This document shows, piece by piece, positions 55,262 through 64,000 of a DNA stretch of 64,000 nucleotides. The stretch is from the NCBI GenBank assembly GCA_951813295.1, contig CATOTI010000002.1:2046001-2110000 (forward strand). Direction: 5' to 3'. Below the pieces are notes generated by a model, which did no database searches, had not been told where the DNA came from, and worked only from the letters and a program-made list of their open reading frames with translations. Origin of the DNA: an uncultured Pseudomonadales bacterium. GTDB taxonomy: Bacteria > Pseudomonadota > Gammaproteobacteria > Pseudomonadales > Azotimanducaceae. A program made the position numbers and the translations under genes. The first letter of the stretch is position 1, and the number at the start of each line of letters is the position of its first letter.

Positions 55262-56710
55262 TTAGCCTGCTGACGGCGGTATCGCGGCGAGGACCTTCGT
55301 GATTGCCCGGTTGAGGTGTAGCGCACCGTCTGTGGCACCGCGGTATTTTCCGTGTCGCACGATCACGAGTTCCCGGCTCGGGATGATGATCGCGTACTGC
55401 CCACCGGCGCCCGCGAAGAAGGAATAATCCTCGTCGATTGGAAAACCGCGGTTCTTCCACAGGAACCCTCCACCGTAGATCGGCCGCCCGTCGGCCTGCC
55501 AGGCGGGGGCGGTCTCAAAAGCGTAGTCGACATAGCCTTCGGGTAGCAGTCGTTCACCGTTCCACACGCCGTCGCTGAGATACAGATTGGCGAGGCGCGC
55601 CCAGTCACGCGAGGGTGCGAACTCGTAGCCCTGCGTCAGGAAATTTCCGTACGGGTCGGTCTCCAGCGTGAAACGGCTGATACCCAATTTGTCGAAGAGC
55701 TGGCGTTGCGGGAAGGCGTGGTAGTTCTCACCGCGACCTTCGACGGCCAGACGAATCAGGTAGCTGGTGAGTACGGGATCGCAGTTGCGGTAGCGCCCGA
55801 CGGTGTCGGGCAACCACTGCTGTGGGCGGGTCGCGGCGTACTCGAACGAGTTGATTCCACCCGTATAGAAATAGAGATGGTCGGGATAGCCCATCTCGGG
55901 CTTGTATTCGGGGTCCTGCATCGCGACGGCTCGAATGCCGCTCGACATTCGCATGATGTCGCCGATGCGAATCTCGCGGCGCTGATCTCCTTGCCATTCG
56001 GGGATCGGGGCTTCCTGCCACAGGTCGTATGCCCCGTCCTGGATCAACGTGCCCATGAGCGTTCCGATCACGGATTTGCCCATCGACCAACTTTCGAACG
56101 GCGTGTGGTGGTCGAGCCCGTCGGCGTAGCGCTCCGCGACGATCCTGCCGCGATGGGTCACGAGAAAACCGAGCGTCATGCCATCGGGGTGCATGGCCGC
56201 GGTGACAGCCTCGTCGAGGCCTGCCTGGTCGATCTCACTCGGCAAAGGCTCATCGGGCAATACGTCACCCATCGGCCAGGGCGTCGTCGCGGGATCGGGG
56301 GTATTCGCAGAGACGTCGCTCGGCGTGAAGAAGATGCCGTCGTGATCCAGAGGATGGGTGATGCACCCCTGGCTCTTGTAGCGCCGCGCCGCGCGTACCA
56401 CGCCGTTGTCGAGGGTCAAACGGACCGTCTCGCTGGCGTGGTCGATGTCACATTCGACGACCCGGTCGCGGTACTCGAACGGGGCCGTGAACCCCCCGAC
56501 GTTCGCGGCGGCATCGTCCGGGTCGAGACCCGTGATGAAGACGGCCGAACAGAGCGTCTTGGCGAACCCGGCGGTGTGGTGAAGGATCGGATCGCCGGGT
56601 GGTGGCTCCCACACACCGGGGAGAGCGAGTCGTCGTCCGCGCTCGGCGAGACGCGCGCTTACCACCTCCTCGGGCGCCAGCGCCGTCTCGGCGGTCGTTT
56701 CCTTCGCCAT
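55262..56710 (-). CDS. Serine hydrolase (beta-lactamase class C family)
   Basis: A 482-aa protein with a beta-lactamase/esterase fold. The SxxK motif is SMGK (Ser209-Lys212) in ESWSMGKSVIG and the YxN motif YRN (307-309). There is no signal peptide, so it is probably cytoplasmic and an esterase or amidase rather than a cell-wall enzyme. The N-terminal 150 residues are an extra domain of unknown role. It follows the molybdenum hydroxylase subunit after 3 bases, in one operon. Confidence 0.85.
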   Translation of the reverse strand: MAKETTAETALAPEEVVSARLAERGRRLALPGVWEPPPGDPILHHTAGFAKTLCSAVFITGLDPDDAAANVGGFTAPFEYRDRVVECDIDHASETVRLTLDNGVVRAARRYKSQGCITHPLDHDGIFFTPSDVSANTPDPATTPWPMGDVLPDEPLPSEIDQAGLDEAVTAAMHPDGMTLGFLVTHRGRIVAERYADGLDHHTPFESWSMGKSVIGTLMGTLIQDGAYDLWQEAPIPEWQGDQRREIRIGDIMRMSSGIRAVAMQDPEYKPEMGYPDHLYFYTGGINSFEYAATRPQQWLPDTVGRYRNCDPVLTSYLIRLAVEGRGENYHAFPQRQLFDKLGISRFTLETDPYGNFLTQGYEFAPSRDWARLANLYLSDGVWNGERLLPEGYVDYAFETAPAWQADGRPIYGGGFLWKNRGFPIDEDYSFFAGAGGQYAIIIPSRELVIVRHGKYRGATDGALHLNRAITKVLAAIPPSAG

Positions 56711-56713
56711 GGG

Positions 56714-58954
56714 TTACTCCGCTTCGATCGCCGCGAGTACGCGTGGGGGCGACAGCGGTAGTTCGTCGACCCGTTTGCCGATGGCGCGGCTGACGGCGTT
56801 TCCGACCGCGGCGAGCGGTGCGACGATCGGTGTTTCACCGACGCCGCGTACGCCATACGGATGGGTCGTATTCGGTACCTCGACGATTTCTGTATCGATC
56901 ATCGGCAGGTCCGAACAGACCGGTACGCGATAGTCGAGGAATCCCGGATTGTCGAGAACGCCACCTTCGTCGTAGATGTACTCCTCGTTCAGCGCCCAGC
57001 CGATGCCCTGGGCGGCGCCGCCTTGCAGCTGACCTTCGACGTAGTCGGGATGGATCGCGCGACCGGCGTCCTGGATCGCGGTGAACGAGAGCACCGTCGA
57101 TCGTCCGGTTTCCGGGTCGATCTCGATGTCGGCGAGGTTCACGGCGAAAGACGGACCGGGACCTTGGGCGGTCAGCGAGCCGCGACCGGAAATCGGTCCG
57201 CCGGTGCGATTCTGATTGCGTGCGAGTTCCGCGAGCGGTAGCGATTCGGCTTCGACGTTGACGCCCGGTGCGGGCTTCGCCTCGCCGTCTGACCATTCGA
57301 CCTGATCGGGCTCGACGCCCCAGGTTTCCGCCGCGCGTGCCTTGAGTTGCGCGATCACGTCTTCACACGCCTGAATGACCGCCATACCGGTCGCGAACGT
57401 CGTACGACTGCCGCCGGTCGTGGCGCAGTAACCCGTGCTGTCGGTATCGGCGACCCGTACTCGGATTCGCTCGTAGGGAATGCCGAGGGTCTCGGCGGCC
57501 ATCAGTGCCATCGATGCCCGGCTGCCGCCGATATCGGGGCTGCCTTCGACGATCTGCACCATGCCCGAGTCGCTGAGATGCACCTCAGCGCTCGACGCGT
57601 TGCCACCGTTGAACCAGAACCCGACGGCTACGCCGCGGCCCTGATTTTGCTCGAGTGTCCGGGAGTAGTTGGGATGTGCCTTGGCGGCTTCGAGGCAAGC
57701 GATCAGACCGATCGAGCCGAACCTCGGGCCATACGCTGCATGGGTTCCTTCACGTGCCGCGTTTTTGAGTCGCAGTTCGATCGGGTCGAGCCCCAGGTGC
57801 TCGGCGAGTTCGTCGATCAGGGACTCGCCGGCATACATCGCCTGCGGCGCGCCGGGGGCGCGATAGGCGGCGACGCGCGGTCGATTGACGACGACTTCGG
57901 TCCCTTCGATGTGAATGTTGTCGACGTCGTAGGGCGCGAAAAGACACATGGATCCCGCGCCCAGAGGACTACCGGGATAGGCGCCGGCCTCGTAGATCAG
58001 GTTGCCGTACATCGCGGTGATCGTGCCGTCGGTCTTGGCACCGACGCGGATGGTGTTGATCGTGCCCGACGCCGGGCCCGTGGCACGGAAGACCTCCTCG
58101 CGCGTCATCACCATTTTCACCGGCCGGCCACACTTCTCGGAGAGCTTCACGGCCAGCGGTTCGAGATAAACGGTCGTTTTGCCGCCGAACCCACCGCCGA
58201 TCTCGCTCGCCATGACGCGAACGTCGCCGAGGTCCATGCCGAGGACCATCGCGGCCATGTTGCGGACGTCGAAATGACCCTGAGTGCAACACCAGATGGA
58301 AGCCTGTCCGCTCTCGGTGATGTTGCCGACACAGGCGTGGGGCTCGATGTAGCCCTGGTGGACCATCGGCGTTGTAAACGTACGTTCGAGAACGACGTCG
58401 GCTTCAGCGAAACCGGCGGTGATGTCGCCTTTCGTGATCTCGTTCTTTTGAGCGATGTTGGTAGGCTCGTCGGAAGGCTCCGCCGCGCCCTGTGTACGCA
58501 TGTCGTCGTGAAGGACCGGTGCTCCTTCACGCATCGCCTCGAGTGCGTCGGTGACGTAAGGCAGCTCTTCGTAATCGACCACGACGGCGTCGACTGCCGC
58601 TTCTGCTGCCTGGATCGATGTCGCCGCGACCGCGGCGACCGGATGGCCCTGGTAGAAGACCTTCTCGCTTGCAATGACGTTGTCGACGAAAGCGCGACGT
58701 CGGAAACGGAACGCGGATCGATCCGGAAAATCGTCGGCGGTGACGACGGCGAGAACGCCCGGAAGCGCGAGGGCGGCGGATGCATCGATCGCGCGGATCC
58801 TGGCGTGGGCGTGCGGGCTACGAACAACGCGCCCGTGCACCATCCCGGGCATGCTCTGATCGGCGCCGAACTCGGCACGGCCAGTCACCTTCTCGACACC
58901 GTCCGGTCGGATCGGTCGTGTGCCGATGTATTTCAGATCGTCAGCTTCACTCAT
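56714..58954 (-). CDS. Xanthine dehydrogenase family, molybdopterin-binding subunit
   Basis: A 746-aa large subunit of a molybdenum hydroxylase. It begins IGTRPIRPDGVEKVTG, has the cofactor-binding motifs GGGFGGKTT, AYRAPGAPQAMYAGES and QGIGWAL, and the catalytic Glu in GVRGVGETP near the C-terminus. The fold is complete. These enzymes normally need an FAD subunit and a 2Fe-2S subunit, usually encoded next door; neither is within the window. The neighbours are a serine hydrolase (same operon) and a divergent Nudix gene, so the partners must be elsewhere or absent. The substrate is unknown. Confidence 0.9.
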   Translation of the reverse strand: MSEADDLKYIGTRPIRPDGVEKVTGRAEFGADQSMPGMVHGRVVRSPHAHARIRAIDASAALALPGVLAVVTADDFPDRSAFRFRRRAFVDNVIASEKVFYQGHPVAAVAATSIQAAEAAVDAVVVDYEELPYVTDALEAMREGAPVLHDDMRTQGAAEPSDEPTNIAQKNEITKGDITAGFAEADVVLERTFTTPMVHQGYIEPHACVGNITESGQASIWCCTQGHFDVRNMAAMVLGMDLGDVRVMASEIGGGFGGKTTVYLEPLAVKLSEKCGRPVKMVMTREEVFRATGPASGTINTIRVGAKTDGTITAMYGNLIYEAGAYPGSPLGAGSMCLFAPYDVDNIHIEGTEVVVNRPRVAAYRAPGAPQAMYAGESLIDELAEHLGLDPIELRLKNAAREGTHAAYGPRFGSIGLIACLEAAKAHPNYSRTLEQNQGRGVAVGFWFNGGNASSAEVHLSDSGMVQIVEGSPDIGGSRASMALMAAETLGIPYERIRVRVADTDSTGYCATTGGSRTTFATGMAVIQACEDVIAQLKARAAETWGVEPDQVEWSDGEAKPAPGVNVEAESLPLAELARNQNRTGGPISGRGSLTAQGPGPSFAVNLADIEIDPETGRSTVLSFTAIQDAGRAIHPDYVEGQLQGGAAQGIGWALNEEYIYDEGGVLDNPGFLDYRVPVCSDLPMIDTEIVEVPNTTHPYGVRGVGETPIVAPLAAVGNAVSRAIGKRVDELPLSPPRVLAAIEAE

Positions 58955-59037
58955 GCCGGGCTCGTCCTACTGCGCGAAAGAAGGCGATCATACGTGAGCT
59001 TTGGCAACAGCCGGATGAAGACAGGAGAGGACATCCC

Positions 59038-59451
59038 ATGGCTCGCGATCGCTTCGCCGTCATCGTGCACACACTGATCCAGAACGAAGCTGGAGAAACA
59101 CTTTTGCTCCGGCGCGCGAACACGGGATTCATGGACGGTTACTACTCGTTGCCGGGCGGCCATCGCGAAACGGGTGAATCCGTGTCGAGGTGCGCAATTC
59201 GTGAGTGCTTCGAGGAAGCGGGTGTCGTCGTCGACGAAGTGCGACCCGCCATGGTTCTGCCGTATGGGGATGGCGTGAACTTCCTGTTCATTGCGAGTGC
59301 GTGGCACGGCGAGCCCGTGATCGGTGAGCCGGACAAATGCGACGGGCTGCTCTTCGCCCAGGCTAAGGCTCTCCCCGAGCCGGCGGTAGGCTGGCTCGCT
59401 GATGCGTTCAAAAGTATGGCTAATGGGGTTTGGTACGCCGAGTTCGACTAG
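59038..59451 (+). CDS. Nudix hydrolase
   Basis: A 137-aa Nudix protein with the box GGHRETGESVSRCAIRE followed by CFEEAGVVV, all catalytic residues present. AGGAGAGGA precedes the ATG at 59038. The N-terminal MARDRFAVIVHTLIQNEAGETLLL is typical of MutT-like members that clean modified nucleotides. Substrate unknown. Divergent from the molybdenum hydroxylase gene and 36 bases before mdh. Confidence 0.87.
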   Translation: MARDRFAVIVHTLIQNEAGETLLLRRANTGFMDGYYSLPGGHRETGESVSRCAIRECFEEAGVVVDEVRPAMVLPYGDGVNFLFIASAWHGEPVIGEPDKCDGLLFAQAKALPEPAVGWLADAFKSMANGVWYAEFD

Positions 59452-59487
59452 AATTCGCGCCTCCAAAAACACGTCGAGGAATCTTCA

Positions 59488-60465
59488 ATGGCGGCACCCG
59501 TTCGTGTGACGGTCACCGGTGCGGCAGGCCAGATCGGCTACGCCCTTTTATTTCGAATCGCGTCGGGTGCGATGTTAGGGCCCGATAAACCCATCATCCT
59601 GCAGCTCCTCGAAATCCCGCCCGCGATGAACGCGCTGAACGGCGTGATCATGGAGCTCGACGACTGCGCGTTCCCGCTCGTTGAGGAAATCATCCCCACG
59701 GACGATCCGAACGTCGCATTCAACGACACGGACGTGGCGCTGCTGGTCGGGTCGCTGCCTCGCAAGGCGGGGATGGAACGCAGCGATCTGCTGGAAGCCA
59801 ACGCGGCGATCTTCTCGGTGCAGGGCAAGGCGCTCAACGACCACGCTTCGCGTGACGTCAAAGTCCTGGTGGTCGGTAACCCGGCCAATACGAACTGCCT
59901 GATTGCACAACGAAACGCGCCGGATCTGGATGCGCGTCAGTTCACCGCGATGACGAGGCTCGATCACAACCGCGCGCTCGGTCAGCTCGCGAAGAAGACC
60001 GGCGCGTCAGTAGCAGAAATCGACGGTCTCGCGATCTGGGGCAACCACTCGCCGACGATGTACCCCGACCTGCATCACACGACGGTCGCCGGTAAGCCGG
60101 CGTTCGACTGTGTCGACATGGACTGGGTGGAAGGCGACTTTCTGCCGACCGTGCAGAAGCGGGGCGCCGCGATCATCGAAGCGCGGGGCGCATCGAGTGC
60201 GGCATCGGCCGCCAACGCGGCCATCGACCATGTGCACGATTGGGTGCTCGGTAGCGATGGCATCGTCAGCATGGGTGTCGTGTCCGACGGCAGCTACGGC
60301 ATCGCGGAGGGTCTGATCTTCTCCTTCCCCGTAACGTGCCAGGACGGCGACTGGAGCATCGTCCAGGGCCAGGACGTCAACGATTATTCGCGCGGTAAGC
60401 TCGATATCACCGAGACGGAACTCTCCGAGGAGCGCGGCGAGGTAGCGGCACTCCTCCCGAGCTGA
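59488..60465 (+). CDS. mdh: Malate dehydrogenase
   Basis: A 325-aa NAD-dependent enzyme of the TCA cycle, of the longer (cytosolic-type/MDH type 2) class. NAD motif [17 protein letters not shown], substrate-binding Arg in [28 protein letters not shown] and the catalytic His in [11 protein letters not shown] are all present. GGA lies before the ATG. No other TCA genes are adjacent. Confidence 0.96.
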   Translation: MAAPVRVTVTGAAGQIGYALLFRIASGAMLGPDKPIILQLLEIPPAMNALNGVIMELDDCAFPLVEEIIPTDDPNVAFNDTDVALLVGSLPRKAGMERSDLLEANAAIFSVQGKALNDHASRDVKVLVVGNPANTNCLIAQRNAPDLDARQFTAMTRLDHNRALGQLAKKTGASVAEIDGLAIWGNHSPTMYPDLHHTTVAGKPAFDCVDMDWVEGDFLPTVQKRGAAIIEARGASSAASAANAAIDHVHDWVLGSDGIVSMGVVSDGSYGIAEGLIFSFPVTCQDGDWSIVQGQDVNDYSRGKLDITETELSEERGEVAALLPS

Positions 60466-60489
60466 CGACCGACGGCGCGGATCGTCCGC

Positions 60490-61338
60490 CTAGTCGAGCC
60501 AGTCGTTGAATCGTGCGTTGCGTTTTTCCAGGAACGCGCGCACGCCTTCGCCGGCGTCGGAATGGTGATCGGAGATGGCGGTCTTTGACGCGATCTCGTC
60601 GAGCGCCTGGTCCCAGTTGAGTTCGGCGGCGTTGTAGACCGACCGTTTTAATAACCGCATCGACACCTGTGGCCCGTCCGCGAGTTCGGTGGCGAGCGCC
60701 ATCGTCTCATCGACGAGGTCGTCCTTCTCGACGACCTGGTTCAGCAAACCGAGTTCCAGTGCTTCCTCCGCCGTCACGATGCGTTTGCGCATGAGGAAGT
60801 CCATCGTCTTGGCGACGCCGAGGAGTTGCACGAGTAGGTACTGGCCGCCTTCATCCGGCAGCAGCCCGAAACGGAGCGTTGCGCTTCCCATGCGCGCCCC
60901 CGCGGCCGCGATGCGAAAGTCGCAGGACAGTGCCAGGGAGAATCCCGTCTGGATCGCCACGCCGTTGATCGCGGCGATCGTCAGCTTGTCGAGCGAACGG
61001 ATGGCCGTGTTCACGCGTTGGCTGATCGTACGAAGGCCGTTGTAGGTACCGATGTGGTTGTCGTGGCCGTGGTGGATCGGCGGGACGAGTGGTTCACCTT
61101 CTACCTGGACGTTTTGATAGCCCTTGAGGTCGTCGCCCGCGCAGAACGCTCTTCCGGACCCCGTGAAGACGACAACGCGCACCTCGTTGTCCATCTGTGC
61201 CTGCGTCACGGCTTCGACGAGGTCGCGCTTGATCGCAGCCGTCATGCCGTTCAGCCGTTCCGGCGTCGTGAACTGGAACCAGGCGATCCCGGGATCGCGC
61301 ATTTCGACGGAAAAACCGGTGAAGTTTCCTTCGTTCAT
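60490..61338 (-). CDS. Enoyl-CoA hydratase/isomerase family protein lacking both catalytic Glu
   Basis: A 282-aa crotonase-fold protein. The oxyanion segment AFCAGDDLKGY and the TGFSLALSCDFRIAAAGAR core are clear, but the positions of the two hydratase glutamates hold Ser134 and Thr154. PDEGGQYLL follows where PGAGGTQ is usual. It is therefore unlikely to be a plain hydratase and may be an isomerase or lyase. It converges with mdh and lies 40 bases upstream of an MBL hydrolase on the other side. Confidence 0.8.
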   Translation of the reverse strand: MNEGNFTGFSVEMRDPGIAWFQFTTPERLNGMTAAIKRDLVEAVTQAQMDNEVRVVVFTGSGRAFCAGDDLKGYQNVQVEGEPLVPPIHHGHDNHIGTYNGLRTISQRVNTAIRSLDKLTIAAINGVAIQTGFSLALSCDFRIAAAGARMGSATLRFGLLPDEGGQYLLVQLLGVAKTMDFLMRKRIVTAEEALELGLLNQVVEKDDLVDETMALATELADGPQVSMRLLKRSVYNAAELNWDQALDEIASKTAISDHHSDAGEGVRAFLEKRNARFNDWLD

Positions 61339-61378
61339 TTCAATGCTCCTTTGCCGCTTCTGATGACGCGATCGAGGC

Positions 61379-62062
61379 CTAGCCCATCACCTGACGCCAG
61401 GTGGTGAGGTCCTTGACCGATAGATATGAGTTGACCTTTTTCGTGTCGCCCATCGTGGCGTTGGGCACGGAGCTGTAGTTGTGACCCGGCAGGAGCAAGG
61501 TGTCGTCGGGGAGGGATTTGAGTTTCTGCAGGCTGTGGTACATCGCCTCGGTGTCGGAGCCTGGCAGGTCGACCCGTCCGCAGCCGTCGATGAAGAGCGT
61601 GTCGCCCGAAACGAGCGTATTCCTGATGCGAAAGCACTGGGAGCCCGGCGTATGCCCGGGTGTATGCAGAAACTCGACCTCGACCAAGCCGACGTCGAGC
61701 TTGTCGCCGGAATCGACCGCGACCATGTCGGAATCGGAGATCCCGGTGACCTTCTTCACGCCGTCGGCCTCCTCTCGGTGGGCATACACCTTGAGCGGCT
61801 GCTTCTCGAGGAGTGCCACGACCCCTTCGATCTCGCGGCTCCCCATGCCCCCGCCGATATGATCCGGGTGATAGTGCGTCGCGAGCGCGGCCTTGAGCGT
61901 GTAGCCCTTTTCCTGGATGTGGTCATAGAGGCCGCTGATATCCCAGGCCGGGTCGATCACGACGACTTCACGCGTCGACCGCGATCCGATCACGTAGGTG
62001 AAATTCGCCATGGGACCGATCTGGATCTGCTCGATGATCAGTTCGCTTTCGTCTTCGGCCAT
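61379..62062 (-). CDS. MBL-fold metallo-hydrolase (glyoxalase II/ETHE1-like)
   Basis: A 227-aa metallo-beta-lactamase-fold protein. Metal ligands are in THYHPDHIGG (HxHxDH), TPGHTPGS, VSGDTLFIDGCGRVD and LPGHNYS. The GDTLFIDGCGRxD segment resembles persulfide dioxygenase (ETHE1) and glyoxalase II members, both glutathione-linked; which one cannot be told by eye. The ATG at 62062 begins a normal-length protein. Confidence 0.83.
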   Translation of the reverse strand: MAEDESELIIEQIQIGPMANFTYVIGSRSTREVVVIDPAWDISGLYDHIQEKGYTLKAALATHYHPDHIGGGMGSREIEGVVALLEKQPLKVYAHREEADGVKKVTGISDSDMVAVDSGDKLDVGLVEVEFLHTPGHTPGSQCFRIRNTLVSGDTLFIDGCGRVDLPGSDTEAMYHSLQKLKSLPDDTLLLPGHNYSSVPNATMGDTKKVNSYLSVKDLTTWRQVMG

Positions 62063-62108
62063 TCTCGTTCGAGTCTGTCTTGGGTTCGTTCGAGCATAGC
62101 GCGCCGCC

Positions 62109-62921
62109 CTACGTTTCTTCAGCAACGATGAGCGCGCACTCGTTCGCGGCGCGGATCGTGGTCGGTCTCGTCGTCATGTACGCCCGTGGTGCGCCGTCGG
62201 TAGCTGTTTTCGTCTCGAACGCGCCGTAAAGACGCCAAAGGACGGAGAAGGCGGCGAGATCCAATCGCTCGCCTGGTTCGAGAGTCCGTCGATGGAGGCG
62301 AAAGCCGGGCGTGACAGCGAGGGTTTTTATGCTCGCGTCCGAGCGTCGGGTGACGAAGGCTTCGAGGTCGCCGTCCATGAGGCCGAGGGCAGCGTCGATG
62401 TCCCAGCCGGACTGCGTGGCGACTGCTTGGTAAGCCGTCAGGATCTTGCGCTCGTAAACCGGTGTCTGGAACTCGATCACCGATACCCCGCGCCGCAGCG
62501 AGTGGACGAGGCCCGGTGGGATTTCGATCGCGTCGCCGGGTTCGACGGTGATGCGTGTGAGGAGGTTTTCGATCGCGTCGGTGTCACCGTTGCGCTGTGC
62601 CAGAGACGCGGCGCGCCGGAGCAGCGCCGGGCGTGCATTCGTGCCGGCGAGCACGTCACCCGCGGTCTCGACGAAGTACACCTCGTGCTTCGTTTCGTGG
62701 ATCTCGATATAGAGGTTGCCGCCGGACGGCTCAAGGCGCTTCAGCAGCGTGATGGGTGTGTCGCGACCGAGTTTTTCGAGTATCCGGGAGAGGGGCTGGC
62801 GGTCGCCGTCACAGTCCACGCCGCTTTCGCCGCGTTCCTCGACGCCGGAAAACCAGATTTCCCGGCCCCAAGGTTTTTCAACCTCGACGGGCAGAAGGCT
62901 CACGATCGCGGGTATGCGCAC
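62109..62921 (-). CDS. Mannose-6-phosphate isomerase class I-like cupin
   Basis: A 270-aa cupin-fold protein. EKPWGREIWFSG near the N-terminus is the type I phosphomannose isomerase start, and IEIHETKHEVYFVE plus EIPPGLVHSLRRGVSVIEFQTP give the metal-binding Glu/His set. It is shorter than E. coli ManA (about 390 aa), lacking the helical insert, as in compact bacterial forms. No polysaccharide genes are near. Divergent from the ada/alkA gene. Confidence 0.75.
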   Translation of the reverse strand: MRIPAIVSLLPVEVEKPWGREIWFSGVEERGESGVDCDGDRQPLSRILEKLGRDTPITLLKRLEPSGGNLYIEIHETKHEVYFVETAGDVLAGTNARPALLRRAASLAQRNGDTDAIENLLTRITVEPGDAIEIPPGLVHSLRRGVSVIEFQTPVYERKILTAYQAVATQSGWDIDAALGLMDGDLEAFVTRRSDASIKTLAVTPGFRLHRRTLEPGERLDLAAFSVLWRLYGAFETKTATDGAPRAYMTTRPTTIRAANECALIVAEET

Positions 62922-62972
62922 AATGTCCAGTTATGGCGAGTTTGGCCTCTTGCGGACGACTATAGTGCCTGC

Positions 62973-64000
62973 ATGTTGCCGAACGCCGAAATCTGTAGCC
63001 GCGCGCGCCGCGCGCGTGATCCTCGCTTCGATGGGCGTTTTTTCACCGGCGTGATCACGACCGGGATATTTTGCCGGCCGATCTGTCCCGTCAAATCGCC
63101 ACTCGAGGAGAACGTCAGGTACTACCCCTCTGCGGCGGCGGCACTCGATGCCGGGTTCAGGCCGTGCCTACGCTGCCGTCCGGAGACCGCGCCGTCGATT
63201 CCGGAATGGACCATCGGTTCCGAAACGGTGATTCGGGGTTTGCGGCGGATCGAAGACGGCTTCCTGAACGACGCGACCGTTGATGATCTCGCGACGTCGC
63301 TGAACGTCAGTACCCGACACCTCAATCGGTTGTTTCACGATGAACTCGGGGCAACGCCGAAATCGTTTTTCAAGAGTCACCGCCTACAGCTCGCCAAGCG
63401 ACTAATCGTCGACACCCGTCTCGCCATGACGGACATCAGCGCGGCTGCGGGGTATCGGAGCCTGCGCCGGTTCAATGATGAGATCCGTCGGGTTTTCAAA
63501 TCGACGCCGTCGGGGCTCCGGCGCGAACGGGGCGGGTCATGCCCGGCGCTCAAGTTTCGTCTGCCGCTACGCCTACCGTACGACCGGCGTTGGGTTTTGA
63601 GTTTTCTCGACAAACGGGCGATAGACACGCTCGAGCGCGTCGAGGGTGATCGTTTTGAACGCCGCTTGAGCGACGGTGTGACGTTGATCGCCGAGTTTCA
63701 GGACGATGCGCTCGTCGTCACCATTCCGGCCAGCCATGTCCGGCATGTATCGGACTACCTTGTGCGCGTACGAAGGGTCTTCGACCTGGATGCTGATCCG
63801 GAAGCGATCGATTCGCACCTCGGTAACCATGACGTCCTCGCGGATACGGTCCGTCGGTTTCCGGGAATCCGGGTACCGGGCGTCTGGGATCCGTTCGAAG
63901 GCGTCGTTCGCGGGATCCTCGGTCAGCAGGTCAGTGTTGCCCGCGCGCGTGATCTGGCCGTTCGGTTGATGGAGTGGGTCGATGAAGGCGGCGTTGGCGG
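62973..64000 (+). CDS. alkA: Ada-AraC-AlkA fusion: DNA-3-methyladenine glycosylase 2 family (3' partial)
   Basis: The frame is open to the window end (342 codons read), so the C-terminus is missing. Domains in order: Ada zinc domain with Cys34, Cys38, Cys65 and Cys68 (GIFCRPICPVK, PCLRCRP), equivalent to the methyl-phosphotriester-sensing set of E. coli Ada; an AraC-type helix-turn-helix (about 85-185, with LATSLNVSTRHLNRLF and AAAGYRSLRRFN); the AlkA N-terminal domain; and the start of HhH-GPD (WDPFEGVVRGILGQQVSVARA). It combines alkylation sensing, transcription activation and base excision. No methyltransferase domain follows the AraC part. Confidence 0.88.
   Translation, partial: MLPNAEICSRARRARDPRFDGRFFTGVITTGIFCRPICPVKSPLEENVRYYPSAAAALDAGFRPCLRCRPETAPSIPEWTIGSETVIRGLRRIEDGFLNDATVDDLATSLNVSTRHLNRLFHDELGATPKSFFKSHRLQLAKRLIVDTRLAMTDISAAAGYRSLRRFNDEIRRVFKSTPSGLRRERGGSCPALKFRLPLRLPYDRRWVLSFLDKRAIDTLERVEGDRFERRLSDGVTLIAEFQDDALVVTIPASHVRHVSDYLVRVRRVFDLDADPEAIDSHLGNHDVLADTVRRFPGIRVPGVWDPFEGVVRGILGQQVSVARARDLAVRLMEWVDEGGVG

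Noticed and set aside
57347..59077. Open reading frame of 576 codons on the plus strand opposite the molybdenum hydroxylase gene
   Set aside because: It mirrors the real gene; its translation is Arg/Asp/His-rich without recognisable motifs, as expected from antisense frames in GC-rich DNA.

Overview
The window is a GC-rich chromosome segment from a free-living gammaproteobacterium outside the Enterobacterales; I cannot name the genus. Gene order supports this. lptM-lysA-dapF-DUF484-xerC-yigB next to argH//hemCDXY resembles Pseudomonas-type chromosomes. The yrfG-hslR-hslO-pckA block with a divergent nudE, rho with fre, and a TorF-type porin with glnK-amtB are also gammaproteobacterial. Codon use looks even throughout. 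I saw no phage, transposase, integron, CRISPR array, rRNA or tRNA. Both ends cut through genes.

Layout. 1-2.6 kb: leucine breakdown (biotin-carrying subunit of methylcrotonyl-CoA carboxylase, isovaleryl-CoA dehydrogenase). 2.6-5.5 kb: a small uncharacterised protein, cytochrome c5 and ComM. 5.6-8.3 kb: a nitrogen-control operon (TorF porin, PII protein, ammonium channel) behind a sigma-54 promoter with two NtrC-type sites. 8.3-15.6 kb: threonine synthase, then the lysine/XerC/argH cluster on the minus strand, including a 45-aa LptM lipoprotein embedded between argH and lysA. 15.7-23.8 kb: hemCDXY, then fre, rho, trxA and hemB. 23.8-24.6 kb: a noncoding block full of perfect hairpins. 24.6-34.3 kb: accessory redox genes, an ECF sigma/anti-sigma/PDZ operon with a nearby site-2 protease, an ABC-F ATPase and an atypical crotonase. 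34.4-40.9 kb: a GST and a glpSTPQUV-type glycerol ABC transporter. 41-49.7 kb: ParA-like ATPase, dsbB, acpH, gshA, pckA, hslO, hslR, yrfG, nudE and cysQ. 49.8-64 kb: catabolic and accessory genes, namely a thiolase/DUF35 pair, nucleoside hydrolase/PhyH/ketopantoate-reductase-like genes, an orphan molybdenum hydroxylase subunit, malate dehydrogenase, a second atypical crotonase, an MBL hydrolase, a ManA-like protein and an Ada-AlkA repair protein cut by the window end.

Most notable observations: (i) the two ATPases of the glycerol-type transporter have complementary defects (H-loop His missing in one, LSGGQ lost in the other), predicting a single consensus ATP site; (ii) a frameshift falls on a metal-ligand motif of a PhyH dioxygenase, and correcting it would fuse PhyH to the next reductase; (iii) a dispersed two-hairpin intergenic repeat lies in two places, one abutting a perfect TATAAT box; (iv) both crotonase paralogues lack both catalytic glutamates of classical hydratases; (v) the nitrogen-control promoter ties a TorF porin to PII/AmtB.
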